The notes under the pieces are model-generated. The model saw only the letters and a program-made list of their open reading frames with translations, did not search any database and was not told where the DNA came from. Source: Chthonomonadia bacterium (GTDB taxonomy: Bacteria; Armatimonadota; HRBIN16). From it: a stretch of 64,000 nt of DNA. Below, in pieces: positions 46,980 through 55,245 of the stretch; the stretch's first letter is position 1, and each line of letters starts with the position of its first letter. The stretch is taken from the NCBI GenBank assembly GCA_013314755.1, contig JABUFA010000002.1, positions 124,001 to 188,000 of the forward strand. The letters are read 5' to 3'. The translations under genes were made by a program, and so were the position numbers.

Positions 46980-47005
46980 CTGGAGGGCGATGGCTCGCCC
47001 TCCAG
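46980..47005 (-). terminator. Strong hairpin between the isomerase-like and DHS-like genes
   Basis: CTGGAGGGCGA-TGGC-TCGCCCTCCAG is a perfect 11-bp stem in the 64-nt gap between two same-strand genes. No U tract follows on the minus strand. It may be a partial terminator or an mRNA-processing/stability element. Confidence 0.5.
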
Positions 47006-47024
47006 AGAGTTATACCCGACTCGG

Positions 47025-48479
47025 CTAGCTCCAGAACGGAGGCTCCGGCGTCCAGACACCGTGCGTGGATTCCGGCGCGTATACATCCATGCCGAGATAG
47101 TTGCCCAGCGCCTCCCACAGCACATCGCCGACGGAGCCGAGCGTCATTGCCACGTGGTGCGGGAAGTGTCGGCACAGCACATCGCGATAGAACCTCTGCA
47201 AGCCCGGAATGCGGCACCAGCCGTATGCGCCGAAGGTCTTCGCGCGGTTCTCCTCTACCGTGCCCTGTGCCAGAGCCGCTTTCCACTCGCCATCCGCGCT
47301 CTGGGTGATGCGGCAGAGTGTGACAGGACCCTCCTTCACCTCGAACTCAATCACCCCTGTCGCGTTGTCACGCCCTGTGGAGGCGGCGATAATCTCCTGC
47401 ACACCGATGCGCGGCGGCGTCTTGGCAAAGGTGGTCGGATATACGCCACAGTGCCACAGGTTCGCCAGCTCGGGATCCTCGTTGTGCAGGTTATTCCAGT
47501 CCGCAAGCGTTGCCGGTGCACCCGACGCCAGCAGGGCAGCGTGCATGGACAGCGTGCCCATGATGTCCGACTCGCACGCGCAGGGAATGCCGCGGTCGCC
47601 CAGCCTGCTCATAGTGGTGCAGGTGCAGATGCCCAGATTCATCTGGATGGATGTCCAGCACTGTATCGCCAGAGCATCCAGCCCCTTCTCCTCCACAAAT
47701 CGCTCCACAAACAGCTCGAAGCGAGCCATTTTGTTCAGCACGTCCGCAGGCACGCCTTTTGCATCCGCGTACTGGGCAATCTCCTGCATCTTCTGCTGAA
47801 CCTCCGCGCTGTTGGGGTCCATGCGCTGGACACCCGCAATCGCCTCCGACAGGTCCAGCGTGACTACCGTCGGTCCCAGCCTCTGAAGCATCTTCTCGTC
47901 GTAGCGACAGGTCCAGAAAGCATCGGGGCGCGCACCGATTTGCCCATAACGTGCCTTGCGGATGCCGTTGACCACGCGACACACCGCGGCAAACCGCTGA
48001 ATGTCCTTTTTGAAAGCCTCCTCGCGCGGGAACAGAATAGGCACTCGCCCTACTGTGTAGTCCACTCCCAGCTGGCGCAGAGCCTCCCCGATGGACAATA
48101 GCCCACAGAACGAGTCGCGGCGCGGCGTGCTGGGAGTGAGAACCTCTTCCTCCTGGCATCCGAAGATGTAGATGGGCACGTTCAGGTCGGCGGTTTTTAT
48201 CGCGGCGGCAACGCCCTGCTCGTCACCGAAGTTCACCGCCGCCACCACGATGCCGTCCACTGCCTGTTCCCGGAAGAGCTTGCCGGCAACATACGCCTCT
48301 TTCAGCGTCTCCACACAGCCCAGCTTGGTCATGCTCTCATCCGGCACAACCACCTGAATGCCCACTTCCTGCATGGCGGCGATGGTCTCGTTGCGCATCT
48401 TCGCGGCGAGTTCGTCACTGAAGAAGCCCCGGTTTGCGGCGATTAGTCCAAGTTTTACAGGCGGAAGCTGTACCATCAT
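47025..48479 (-). CDS. L-fucose/L-arabinose isomerase-family protein
   Basis: The protein has 484 residues from ATG 48479 (a second ATG follows directly), with GGAGGAACAG upstream. The Rossmann-like N-terminal part has KLGLIAANRGFFSDELA and VDGIVVAAVNFGDEQGVAAAI. The central part has ALAIQCWTSIQMNLGICTCTTMSRLGDRGIPCACESDIMG, which in this family holds the metal-binding Glu/Asp. The C-terminal domain includes THGVWTPEP. It may interconvert an aldose and ketose such as L-fucose/L-fuculose. With the cytoplasmic fucosidase 25 kb away this suggests fucose use, but they are not in one operon. Confidence 0.85.
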   Translation of the reverse strand: MMVQLPPVKLGLIAANRGFFSDELAAKMRNETIAAMQEVGIQVVVPDESMTKLGCVETLKEAYVAGKLFREQAVDGIVVAAVNFGDEQGVAAAIKTADLNVPIYIFGCQEEEVLTPSTPRRDSFCGLLSIGEALRQLGVDYTVGRVPILFPREEAFKKDIQRFAAVCRVVNGIRKARYGQIGARPDAFWTCRYDEKMLQRLGPTVVTLDLSEAIAGVQRMDPNSAEVQQKMQEIAQYADAKGVPADVLNKMARFELFVERFVEEKGLDALAIQCWTSIQMNLGICTCTTMSRLGDRGIPCACESDIMGTLSMHAALLASGAPATLADWNNLHNEDPELANLWHCGVYPTTFAKTPPRIGVQEIIAASTGRDNATGVIEFEVKEGPVTLCRITQSADGEWKAALAQGTVEENRAKTFGAYGWCRIPGLQRFYRDVLCRHFPHHVAMTLGSVGDVLWEALGNYLGMDVYAPESTHGVWTPEPPFWS

Positions 48480-48565
48480 CTGTTCCTCCCCTCCAGCAAA
48501 TGTTTTTGGTCATTCCGTTCTTATGCTTCGCTCCTGCAAGCCTTTTTCCTGCCTGACACCTTTGC

Positions 48566-48594
48566 TTGCCTTCGCACAGGCTTTGGGGTACAAT
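48566..48594 (+). promoter_or_regulatory. Candidate sigma-70 promoter for mrp
   Basis: TTGCCT (48566-48571), 17 nt, TACAAT (48589-48594), 35 nt upstream of the mrp ATG in the 150-bp divergent gap. No equally clear promoter for the divergent isomerase gene was seen. Confidence 0.6.
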
Positions 48595-48629
48595 GTTCTA
48601 AAACTCACCCCAGACAAGAGGAAGGAACC

Positions 48630-49742
48630 ATGAGTGAACACGCGGTGACCGAACAGCAGGTGCTGGATGCGCTTCGCGCTGTGATAGACCCCGACCTGCG
48701 TCGCGATATCGTCAGTTTGGGTTTCGTAAAAGACGTTAAAATCTGCGACGGGAACGTCGCCTTCAAGATAGAGTTGACCACCCCCGCCTGCCCCGTGAAA
48801 GACCTCATGAAATCCCAGGCGATTCAGGCAGTACAACAAATTCCAGGCGTGAAGTCAGTCAACGTAGAGATGACTGCCAGTGTGCGCTCGCGTCAGGTGG
48901 GTGTAGAAGACCTCCTGCCGAACGTCAGGCACGTTATCGCGGTTGCCAGCGGCAAGGGCGGAGTGGGCAAAAGCACGGTATCGGTCAATCTCGCCGTGGC
49001 GCTGGCGCAAACAGGCGCAAAAGTCGGTCTGCTGGACGCCGATGTATACGGTCCGTCGGTTCCTCTGTTGATGGGCACGCGCGAAACGCCCCACGTGGTC
49101 AACGACAAGATTATCCCGGTGGAACGCTACGGCGTGCAGATGATGTCACTGGGTTTTCTCCTGCCCGACGACCAGGCGGTTATCTGGCGGGGACCGATGG
49201 TGGCTGGAACGGTACGACAGCTGCTGACCGATGTGGAGTGGGGAGAGAAGGATTACCTGATTGTGGACCTGCCGCCCGGCACGGGAGACGCCCCCATGAC
49301 CCTCTCGCAGTCGGTGCCCATTACCGGTGTGGTTATTGTGATGACTCCCCAGGACGTGGCGTTCACCATCGCCGCAAAGTCGGTAGCCATGTTCCGAAAA
49401 CTGGAAGAGGGGCTGGGGCGTCCAATACCCATACTGGGTATCATTGAAAACATGGCGCTATTTGCCTGTCCGCACTGTGGCGAGGTTACCCGTATCTTCT
49501 CCGGCGGCGGCGGCGAACAGGCAGCGGAGAGGCTGGGCGTTCCCCTGCTCGGTTCGATTCCGCTGGACCCCACCATCTCGCTCAGCGGCGACGAGGGCGT
49601 ACCTGCCATCATCGCTCACCCTGAGTCGGCACAGGCACAGGCGTTCCGCCAGATTGCCCAGGCACTCGCAGCGCAGTGCAGTATCCACAGCATGGCAGAC
49701 CACACCCTGCTGAGAAATATCCCGTTGATTTGGAGGAGCTGA
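48630..49742 (+). CDS. mrp: Mrp/NBP35-family Fe-S carrier ATPase
   Basis: The protein has 370 residues. The N-terminal MIP18/DUF59 domain (about 1-85; VIDPDLRRDIVSLGFV) is fused to a deviant Walker A P-loop ATPase (VASGKGGVGKSTVSVNLAVAL at about 106). DYLIVDLPPGTGDAPMTL follows, then the CPHC cysteine pair (ACPHCGE), which holds a bridging 4Fe-4S cluster in the dimer. It delivers Fe-S clusters to apoproteins. It is probably cotranscribed with nfo and the M32 gene. Confidence 0.95.
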   Translation: MSEHAVTEQQVLDALRAVIDPDLRRDIVSLGFVKDVKICDGNVAFKIELTTPACPVKDLMKSQAIQAVQQIPGVKSVNVEMTASVRSRQVGVEDLLPNVRHVIAVASGKGGVGKSTVSVNLAVALAQTGAKVGLLDADVYGPSVPLLMGTRETPHVVNDKIIPVERYGVQMMSLGFLLPDDQAVIWRGPMVAGTVRQLLTDVEWGEKDYLIVDLPPGTGDAPMTLSQSVPITGVVIVMTPQDVAFTIAAKSVAMFRKLEEGLGRPIPILGIIENMALFACPHCGEVTRIFSGGGGEQAAERLGVPLLGSIPLDPTISLSGDEGVPAIIAHPESAQAQAFRQIAQALAAQCSIHSMADHTLLRNIPLIWRS

Positions 49743-49745
49743 AGG

Positions 49746-50612
49746 TTGTCGGAAGCACAGGTGAACCGTCTGATCGGCGCGCATATGCCAACCACCGGCG
49801 GATTGCACAACGCGATTACGTCGGGGCACGAAATTGGATGCACCGCCGTCCAGCTGTTCACCGCCAGCCCCCGCCAGTGGCGCACGCGCCCCCTGACCGA
49901 AGCAGAAGTGCAAGCCTTTGCCAGAGCACGCGAGGAGACGGGCATCCACACGATTATCTCGCACGATTCCTACCTGATCAACCTCGCCGCTCCCAACCCA
50001 GACATTCTACACCGAAGCCGCGAAGCCTTCCTGGAGGAACTGCAGCGCGCCGAAGCGCTGGGCATTCCCTGGGTGGTCACCCACATGGGAGCGTATCTGG
50101 ACTCTTCGGAGGAGGAAGGGCTGAGGGTTCTGGGCGAAAGCGTGCGTCTCCTGCTGGAGCAAACCGCCGGCATGAAAGCCGGCATCGCGCTGGAAACCAC
50201 CGCCGGACAGGGTACCAACCTGGGGTATCGCTTCGAGCATCTGGCACGCATTATTGATGCTGTGGGAGGCTCGGAACGGCTGGGCGTGTGCTTTGACACC
50301 TGTCATGTGTTCGTGGCGGGCTATGAAATCCGCTCCGCTGAAGCGCTGTCCGCCACCATTGACGAGTTCGACCGCGTCATCGGTCTGGACAGGCTGAAGG
50401 TCATCCATGTCAACGACGCGAAAAAACCGCTCGGCAGTCGGGTTGACCGCCATGAGCACATCGGCGACGGCGAGCTGGGCAGCGAGACCTTCCGGGCGCT
50501 CCTGCACGAACCCCGCCTGCTGCATATCCCGATTATTCTGGAAACGCCGGAAGCCGAAAAGATGCACCCGGTGAACCTGCAGAGGCTGAAGGCATTGATG
50601 AACGACTCTTAG
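49746..50612 (+). CDS. nfo: Endonuclease IV (AP endonuclease)
   Basis: The protein has 288 residues from a TTG start (49746) with GGAGGAGCTGAAGG upstream, 3 nt after mrp. It is a zinc-dependent TIM-barrel AP endonuclease. It shows GLHNAITSGHEIGCTAVQLF, ETGIHTIISHDSYLINLA, ALETTAGQGTNLGYRFE, GVCFDTCHVFVAGY and VIHVNDAKKPLGSRVDRHEHIGDGELG, which carry the trinuclear zinc ligands. It nicks 5' of abasic sites in base excision repair. Confidence 0.96.
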   Translation: MSEAQVNRLIGAHMPTTGGLHNAITSGHEIGCTAVQLFTASPRQWRTRPLTEAEVQAFARAREETGIHTIISHDSYLINLAAPNPDILHRSREAFLEELQRAEALGIPWVVTHMGAYLDSSEEEGLRVLGESVRLLLEQTAGMKAGIALETTAGQGTNLGYRFEHLARIIDAVGGSERLGVCFDTCHVFVAGYEIRSAEALSATIDEFDRVIGLDRLKVIHVNDAKKPLGSRVDRHEHIGDGELGSETFRALLHEPRLLHIPIILETPEAEKMHPVNLQRLKALMNDS

Positions 50613-50626
50613 CGGAGGACAGCAAG

Positions 50627-52135
50627 ATGGACGCACAAAAGACCTACGAGCAGTTGGAAGCGTGGCAAAAGGAAATCGCCCTACTGGGCTCTATCGCGGG
50701 CGTTCTGGGCTGGGACCAACGCGTGACCATGCCCCCTAAAGCGGCTCCGCACCGCGCGAACCAGCTTGCCTTGCTGTCGGGCATGATTCACGAACGTGCC
50801 ACCGATCCTCGCGTCGGCGAGTGGCTCGCCGCACTGGAAGGGAGCGAGCTTGTTCAGCCCCCTGACAGCGTGACCGCCGTCAACATCCGGCAATGGCGAC
50901 GCGAATACGACCGCATGACCAAACTGCCCACCGAGCTGGTGAAAGAGTTCACGCGTACCACCGCCATCGCCGAGAAAGTGTGGGAAGAGGCGCGGGCGAA
51001 ATCGGACTACGCGCTGTTCAAACCGCACTTGCAGAGAATCGTGGAGCTGGTACGCGAAATCGCCGAGCGACTGGGCTATGAACAGGAACCCTACGATGCC
51101 CTGCTGGACGAGTTCGAGCAGGGAATGACCGCCCGACGGCTGGAAGAGATATTTGCCCCCCTGCGCCAGCGCACACCCGAACTGGTGGCAGCCATTCAGA
51201 ACGCGCCGCGCCGCCCCAGAACCGACATCCTGCATCGGCACTACCCACGCGACGCACAGGAGGCGTTCTGTCGGCTGGTAGCGGAGACCATCGGCTTTGA
51301 CTGGCAAAGCGGACGCCTGGACCCAACCGTGCACCCGTTTGCCACCCGTCTGGCGCCCGGCGACGTGCGAATCACCACCCGGTTCTACGAGGACTTCCTG
51401 AACCCATCGCTGTTTGGCACCATTCACGAGCTGGGACACGCCCTGTACGAGATGGGGCTGCCGCAGGAACACTGGGGCACGCCGATGGGAGAATCCGTTT
51501 CGCTGGGTATCCACGAATCGCAGTCGCGCATGTGGGAGAATTTTGTTGGGCGAAGCCGACCCTTCTGGGAATACTTCTACCCCATTGCCCAGCAACATTT
51601 CACCGCCCTGCAGGACGTCACCCTTGATGATTTTGTTTTCGCCATCAACGAAGTCAAGCCATCCACCATCCGCGTGGAAGCGGACGAGGTGACCTATAAC
51701 CTGCATATTCTCCTGCGGTTTGAGCTGGAGCTCGCGCTGATGCGCAACGAGCTGAGCGTAGACGACCTGCCCGATGCGTGGAAAGAGCGATTTGAACACT
51801 ATATGGGCTTCCGACCACCAAACGATGCAGAGGGCGTTCTGCAGGACGTACACTGGTCCGGCGGGATGATTGGCTACTTCCCCACCTATACACTGGGCAA
51901 CCTGTACGCCGCACAGCTCTTCGAGCAGGCGCAGCGCGACCTCGGCGACCTGAGCGCAATGCTGCGCAAAGGCGAGTTCCGCCCCCTGCTGGAGTGGCTG
52001 ATTACGCACGTTCACCAGCAGGGCAAGCGGTACACCGCCAGTGAACTTGTTGAGCGCATCACGGGCGAGCCACCCAGCGCCGACGCTCTGCTACGATACT
52101 TCCAGCAGAAGTTTCCGCCGCTCTACGGACTGTGA
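50627..52135 (+). CDS. M32 thermostable-type carboxypeptidase (Taq type)
   Basis: The protein has 502 residues. Its all-helical fold includes LGSIAGVLGWDQRVTMPPKAAPHRA near the start and the zinc motif TIHELGHALYEMGLP (HEXXH at about 266). The third ligand lies in GIHESQSRMWENFVGRS. It removes C-terminal amino acids from peptides. It is preceded by GCGGAGGACAGCAAG and follows nfo by 14 nt. It ends in a strong hairpin. Confidence 0.95.
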   Translation: MDAQKTYEQLEAWQKEIALLGSIAGVLGWDQRVTMPPKAAPHRANQLALLSGMIHERATDPRVGEWLAALEGSELVQPPDSVTAVNIRQWRREYDRMTKLPTELVKEFTRTTAIAEKVWEEARAKSDYALFKPHLQRIVELVREIAERLGYEQEPYDALLDEFEQGMTARRLEEIFAPLRQRTPELVAAIQNAPRRPRTDILHRHYPRDAQEAFCRLVAETIGFDWQSGRLDPTVHPFATRLAPGDVRITTRFYEDFLNPSLFGTIHELGHALYEMGLPQEHWGTPMGESVSLGIHESQSRMWENFVGRSRPFWEYFYPIAQQHFTALQDVTLDDFVFAINEVKPSTIRVEADEVTYNLHILLRFELELALMRNELSVDDLPDAWKERFEHYMGFRPPNDAEGVLQDVHWSGGMIGYFPTYTLGNLYAAQLFEQAQRDLGDLSAMLRKGEFRPLLEWLITHVHQQGKRYTASELVERITGEPPSADALLRYFQQKFPPLYGL

Positions 52136-52143
52136 ATCCATAC

Positions 52144-52173
52144 AGTATCCAGGGGCGAACGCCCCTGGATACT
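52144..52173 (+). terminator. Perfect 14-bp hairpin after the M32 gene
   Basis: AGTATCCAGGGGCG-AA-CGCCCCTGGATACT starts 9 nt after the stop codon. No clean U tract follows. It ends the mrp-nfo-M32 unit. The rest of the gap to 52295 shows no other structure. Confidence 0.65.
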
Positions 52174-52295
52174 CCATCAGCATCTATGCGTGCAAAATAG
52201 TTCAACACGTACAACATAGGTAAACAGCTACAGCATCCCTATAAAACACACTTACTGGCGCGAGAAAAGATGATCTATCCGCCGAAATGAAACAC

Positions 52296-52323
52296 TTGAC
52301 AATTTCGTATAGTATACTATAAT
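52296..52323 (+). promoter_or_regulatory. Near-perfect promoter with embedded palindrome upstream of the WYL regulator
   Basis: TTGACA (52296-52301), 16 nt, TATAAT (52318-52323). The 14-bp perfect palindrome TATAGTATACTATA (52308-52321) fills the spacer and covers the -10 box, as an autoregulatory operator would. The start codon is 80 nt downstream. Confidence 0.7.
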
Positions 52324-52402
52324 GTGAAATAGTCATGGCTACTACTGCGGTGACTGCAAGTCAACGTAGTAGTCCAAATCGTTTGGAACGGAGGATTGCG
52401 AT

Positions 52403-53422
52403 ATGCCCGAGGCTAACGTGTATGGTTTTCAGGCGAGGCGCCCGAAGACCGAGCGCCTGCTGGCACTCATGCAGGAGATTCGCAAACAGGAGGACCTCAG
52501 ACCCAAGCGTCTGGCGGAGAAGCTGGGAGTGTCTGAACGCACAGTGTATCGCTACCTGAGGATGCTAGAGGACAACGATTTGCTCGCAAAACGCTACAGC
52601 CGCCGACAGAGGCAGTACGTGCTGGAGCCGCAGACCTCTCTGGAACCCATCCGTTTCACGCCCCAGGAGGCACTGGCGCTGGAGATTGCGGCGTCCAACC
52701 CTGCTATTATGCAGGGTAGTATCTTCGCCCGCGACCTCCAAAACGCCATGCAGAAGATCCGCTCCATGCTGGATGCTGCCACCCAGCGGGAGGTGGACAG
52801 GCTCAAGCAGCACGTCAGCATCGACACCGATACCTACGCGAACTACTTTGCGTTCCAGACCATCATGCTCACCCTGCAGAACGCTTTCGCACTCAGGCGA
52901 AAGGTACGCATTCGCTACTGGGCTGCCTCCACTAACCAGGAAGAGGAGATTATCATCCATCCGCTCCACCTGACCTTCCGGGAGCATCACTGGTATCTGC
53001 TTGCCTTCTCGGAGCGACACGGCGAGGTGAGGCTGTTCCGAGTCTCGCGCATCCGCGAGGCAGAGATGCTCCCCCAGAAGTTCCGCAAACCCACCCGCTT
53101 TGACCCCGATACCTGGTTCGAGCGGTCGTGGGGTGTGTGGGGCAAGACCGATGAGGTCATCGTCAAGGTGAAGTTCTCGCCGCGCGTCGCCCACATCGTG
53201 AGGGACACCCACGGAAGGCGCTTCTACAAGATGGAGATGCAGCCCGATGGAAGCATGATCTGCATCGCCGAAACCTACGGCACGAAGGAGATTTCGTGGT
53301 GGATTCTCTCGTGGGGTGCTGACGCCGAGGTGCTGGAGCCAGAATACCTGCGGCAGGAGTTTGCCAAAATTACCAAAGCGATGGCTGACCTCTACGCCCC
53401 GGCAACATCCGAAGGGGTGTAG
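52403..53422 (+). CDS. HTH-WYL transcriptional regulator
   Basis: The protein has 339 residues; CGGAGGATTGCGAT precedes the ATG. The N-terminal winged helix (RLAEKLGVSERTVYRYLRML, about 38-57) binds DNA. The WYL domain (about 165-250; RIRYWAA, HPLHLTFREHHWYLLAFSE) and a WCX-like C-terminal domain sense a ligand, often nucleic acid or nucleotide in defence and DNA-damage regulators. It is monocistronic. The palindrome in its promoter suggests self-control. Neither flanking gene is an obvious target. Confidence 0.9.
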   Translation: MPEANVYGFQARRPKTERLLALMQEIRKQEDLRPKRLAEKLGVSERTVYRYLRMLEDNDLLAKRYSRRQRQYVLEPQTSLEPIRFTPQEALALEIAASNPAIMQGSIFARDLQNAMQKIRSMLDAATQREVDRLKQHVSIDTDTYANYFAFQTIMLTLQNAFALRRKVRIRYWAASTNQEEEIIIHPLHLTFREHHWYLLAFSERHGEVRLFRVSRIREAEMLPQKFRKPTRFDPDTWFERSWGVWGKTDEVIVKVKFSPRVAHIVRDTHGRRFYKMEMQPDGSMICIAETYGTKEISWWILSWGADAEVLEPEYLRQEFAKITKAMADLYAPATSEGV

Positions 53423-53448
53423 CCCGAGAGCGAATAAGCATCGCCGAG

Positions 53449-53490
53449 AAAGGGACAAATGTCCCTCTGGAGAGAGGGCTTTGTCCCTTT
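53449..53490 (+). terminator. Terminator hairpin of the WYL gene
   Basis: AAAGGGACAAA pairs with TTTGTCCCTTT across a loop that itself contains a small stem (GTCCCTCT/AGAGGG). The 3' arm ends in TTT. It follows the stop by 26 nt. Confidence 0.65.
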
Positions 53491-53504
53491 TATGTCAGAT
53501 GGCA

Positions 53505-53533
53505 TAAAAAAATAACCGCCTTTAGAGGCGGTT
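53505..53533 (-). terminator. Intrinsic terminator of galT
   Basis: Read on the minus strand, AACCGCC-TCTAAA-GGCGGTT is followed directly by ATTTTTTT. This is a textbook rho-independent terminator for the galT transcript. Confidence 0.85.
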
Positions 53534-53564
53534 TGCGGACTGCTGTATCTGCTGCCGCAAAAGG

Positions 53565-53621
53565 GAGGGCTTTCCCTCAATCGAGCTGCCGTCACTATTT
53601 ACTGACGCAGGGAAAGCCCTC
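53565..53621. repeat. 13-bp inverted repeat enclosing a small stem
   Basis: GAGGGCTTTCCCT (53565-53577) pairs perfectly with AGGGAAAGCCCTC (53609-53621). The loop of 31 nt holds a further GTCA/TGAC pairing. It lies in the 3' region of galT (minus), between the galT stop and the terminator above. It has no protein-coding content. Confidence 0.7.
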
Positions 53622-53645
53622 AGGTTACAACTTTTTTACCTCTTT

Positions 53646-54620
53646 TCACAATCTCGCCAGAGCCTCTCGTAACGCCGCTGCGGTCTCCTCTGCCAGGGTG
53701 TCATTGATGAACGTGCCTGCCTGCTCGGAACCTGCAAGATACTTCAGTTTGTCGCGCGTGCGGTTGAAGGGATAAAACTCCACGTGGAAGTGGTAATACG
53801 CACTGTTCACCTCACCCGCAGGTGACTGGTGCAACAGCATAATATAAGGAATGGGCATCTGCCACAGGTTGCGCAGAGTGCGCGTGACGGTAGACAGCAT
53901 CTCCGCCAGCGACCACCGCTCCATCTCGCTCATCTCCGTCAGCGTGCCCACGTGGCGCACAGGCATTACGTGTACCTCATAGGGGTATCGTGCGAAGAAG
54001 GGCACAAACGCCACAAAATGCTCGTTGCGGGTGAGCATCCTTCGACCGTCCTGTATCTCCTGTTGCATGACCGCACAGAACAGACACCTGCCGTTTTGCT
54101 GATAGTGCTTCTGCGCAGAGAGTACCTCCTTCTCAATTAGCGGAGGCAGAAACGGATAGGCATATATCTGCCCGTGCGGGTGCGGAATGGTCACCCCAAT
54201 CTCCTTGCCCTTATTCTCGAAAATAAGCACATACTTCACGAAAGGGTAGCTGGATAGTTCCGCGAATCGGTCGGTCCATACTTCCACCAGCTTCGCAATC
54301 TGCTCAACCGACAGGTCAGCCATCTCACCCTCGTGCTGGGGGGTGTACAGCACCACCTCACAAACCCCCTGCGCAGGCGTCACAGGGGTCAATTCCGTGC
54401 CTTCCACAGCCGGCTCCGGCGCATTGCGCTGAAGCGAAGGGAAGCGGTTTTCGAACACCACAATCTCGTAGTCAGGAAACGGCACCTCGGTCTCCATCTT
54501 GCCCGGCAGGGTCGGGCAGAGCGGACAGTATTCTTTGGGAGGCAGGAAGGTACGCTCCTGGCGATGTGTGGCGGTAATTACCCACTGCTCAAAGTACGGA
54601 TGCCACCTCAGTTCCGACAT
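53646..54620 (-). CDS. galT: Galactose-1-phosphate uridylyltransferase
   Basis: The protein has 324 residues of the HIT-like fold. It exchanges UMP between UDP-glucose and galactose-1-phosphate in the Leloir pathway. It has the zinc pair EYCPLCP (about 31), FENRFPSLQRN, IFENKGKEIGVTIPHPHGQIYAYPF (active-site His-Pro-His at about 161), CLFCAV and VPFFARYPYEVHVMPVRH. galK and galE are not in the window. It stands alone between two long intergenic regions. Confidence 0.95.
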   Translation of the reverse strand: MSELRWHPYFEQWVITATHRQERTFLPPKEYCPLCPTLPGKMETEVPFPDYEIVVFENRFPSLQRNAPEPAVEGTELTPVTPAQGVCEVVLYTPQHEGEMADLSVEQIAKLVEVWTDRFAELSSYPFVKYVLIFENKGKEIGVTIPHPHGQIYAYPFLPPLIEKEVLSAQKHYQQNGRCLFCAVMQQEIQDGRRMLTRNEHFVAFVPFFARYPYEVHVMPVRHVGTLTEMSEMERWSLAEMLSTVTRTLRNLWQMPIPYIMLLHQSPAGEVNSAYYHFHVEFYPFNRTRDKLKYLAGSEQAGTFINDTLAEETAAALREALARL

Positions 54621-54792
54621 CTATCTCATGTCCTCCGTATGCTCTGTGCTCAGGCTTGTTGCAGAAATCACTCCTGCAAAGGTAGGTTTAGCGAATTCCA
54701 CAGAAAATCCCTTCGGTCGCAGGCAGGGATAACGCCTCCCGCTGTGCAAACTATAGTGTGTCCAAAAGGTCTGAATGAGGCGAGTGAACGTT

Positions 54793-55236
54793 ATGCGAGT
54801 GCTGGAACTGATGCACACACACGTGGTCACCGTGCAACCCGAAGACACCCTGCGCGACGCGGTAGACAAGATGGACCTGTATCAGGTGAGCGGACTGCCT
54901 GTGGTGGACGATGAGGGGCACCTGGTAGGCGTCATCACCGAGCACGACATCATCCGTGAACTGCTTCCCCACCCCGGCGAGGAGCACACCGAAGAGACCT
55001 ACCGCGCCGAGTGGCAGGATCTTCCCACCCGCGCCGCGCGCGTGCGGGAAATGAAGGTGAAACAGGCGATGACCAGCAAGGTAATAGCAGTAGACGAAAA
55101 CACCGAGGTGCTGGAAGCGGCCGCCATCATGCTTCAGAAGAAGGTGAAGCGGCTCCCGGTGACCGCGAACGGCAAACTGGTGGGTATCATCAGCCGAATC
55201 GATATCTGCCAGGCAGTACTGGAGGACCGCCTGTGA
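54793..55236 (+). CDS. Tandem CBS-domain protein
   Basis: The protein has 147 residues from ATG 54793; ATG 54775 in the same frame is possible but has no better ribosome site. Two CBS domains make up the protein: VLELMHTHVVTVQPEDTLRDAVDKM with GLPVVDDEGHLVGVITEHDI, and VKQAMTSKVIAVDENTEVLEAAAIM with RLPVTANGKLVGIISRIDI. Such pairs bind adenine nucleotides and sense energy state. It ends 9 nt before the homocysteine-methyltransferase gene, so the two are probably cotranscribed. Confidence 0.92.
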   Translation: MRVLELMHTHVVTVQPEDTLRDAVDKMDLYQVSGLPVVDDEGHLVGVITEHDIIRELLPHPGEEHTEETYRAEWQDLPTRAARVREMKVKQAMTSKVIAVDENTEVLEAAAIMLQKKVKRLPVTANGKLVGIISRIDICQAVLEDRL

Positions 55237-55245
55237 GGAGGAACT

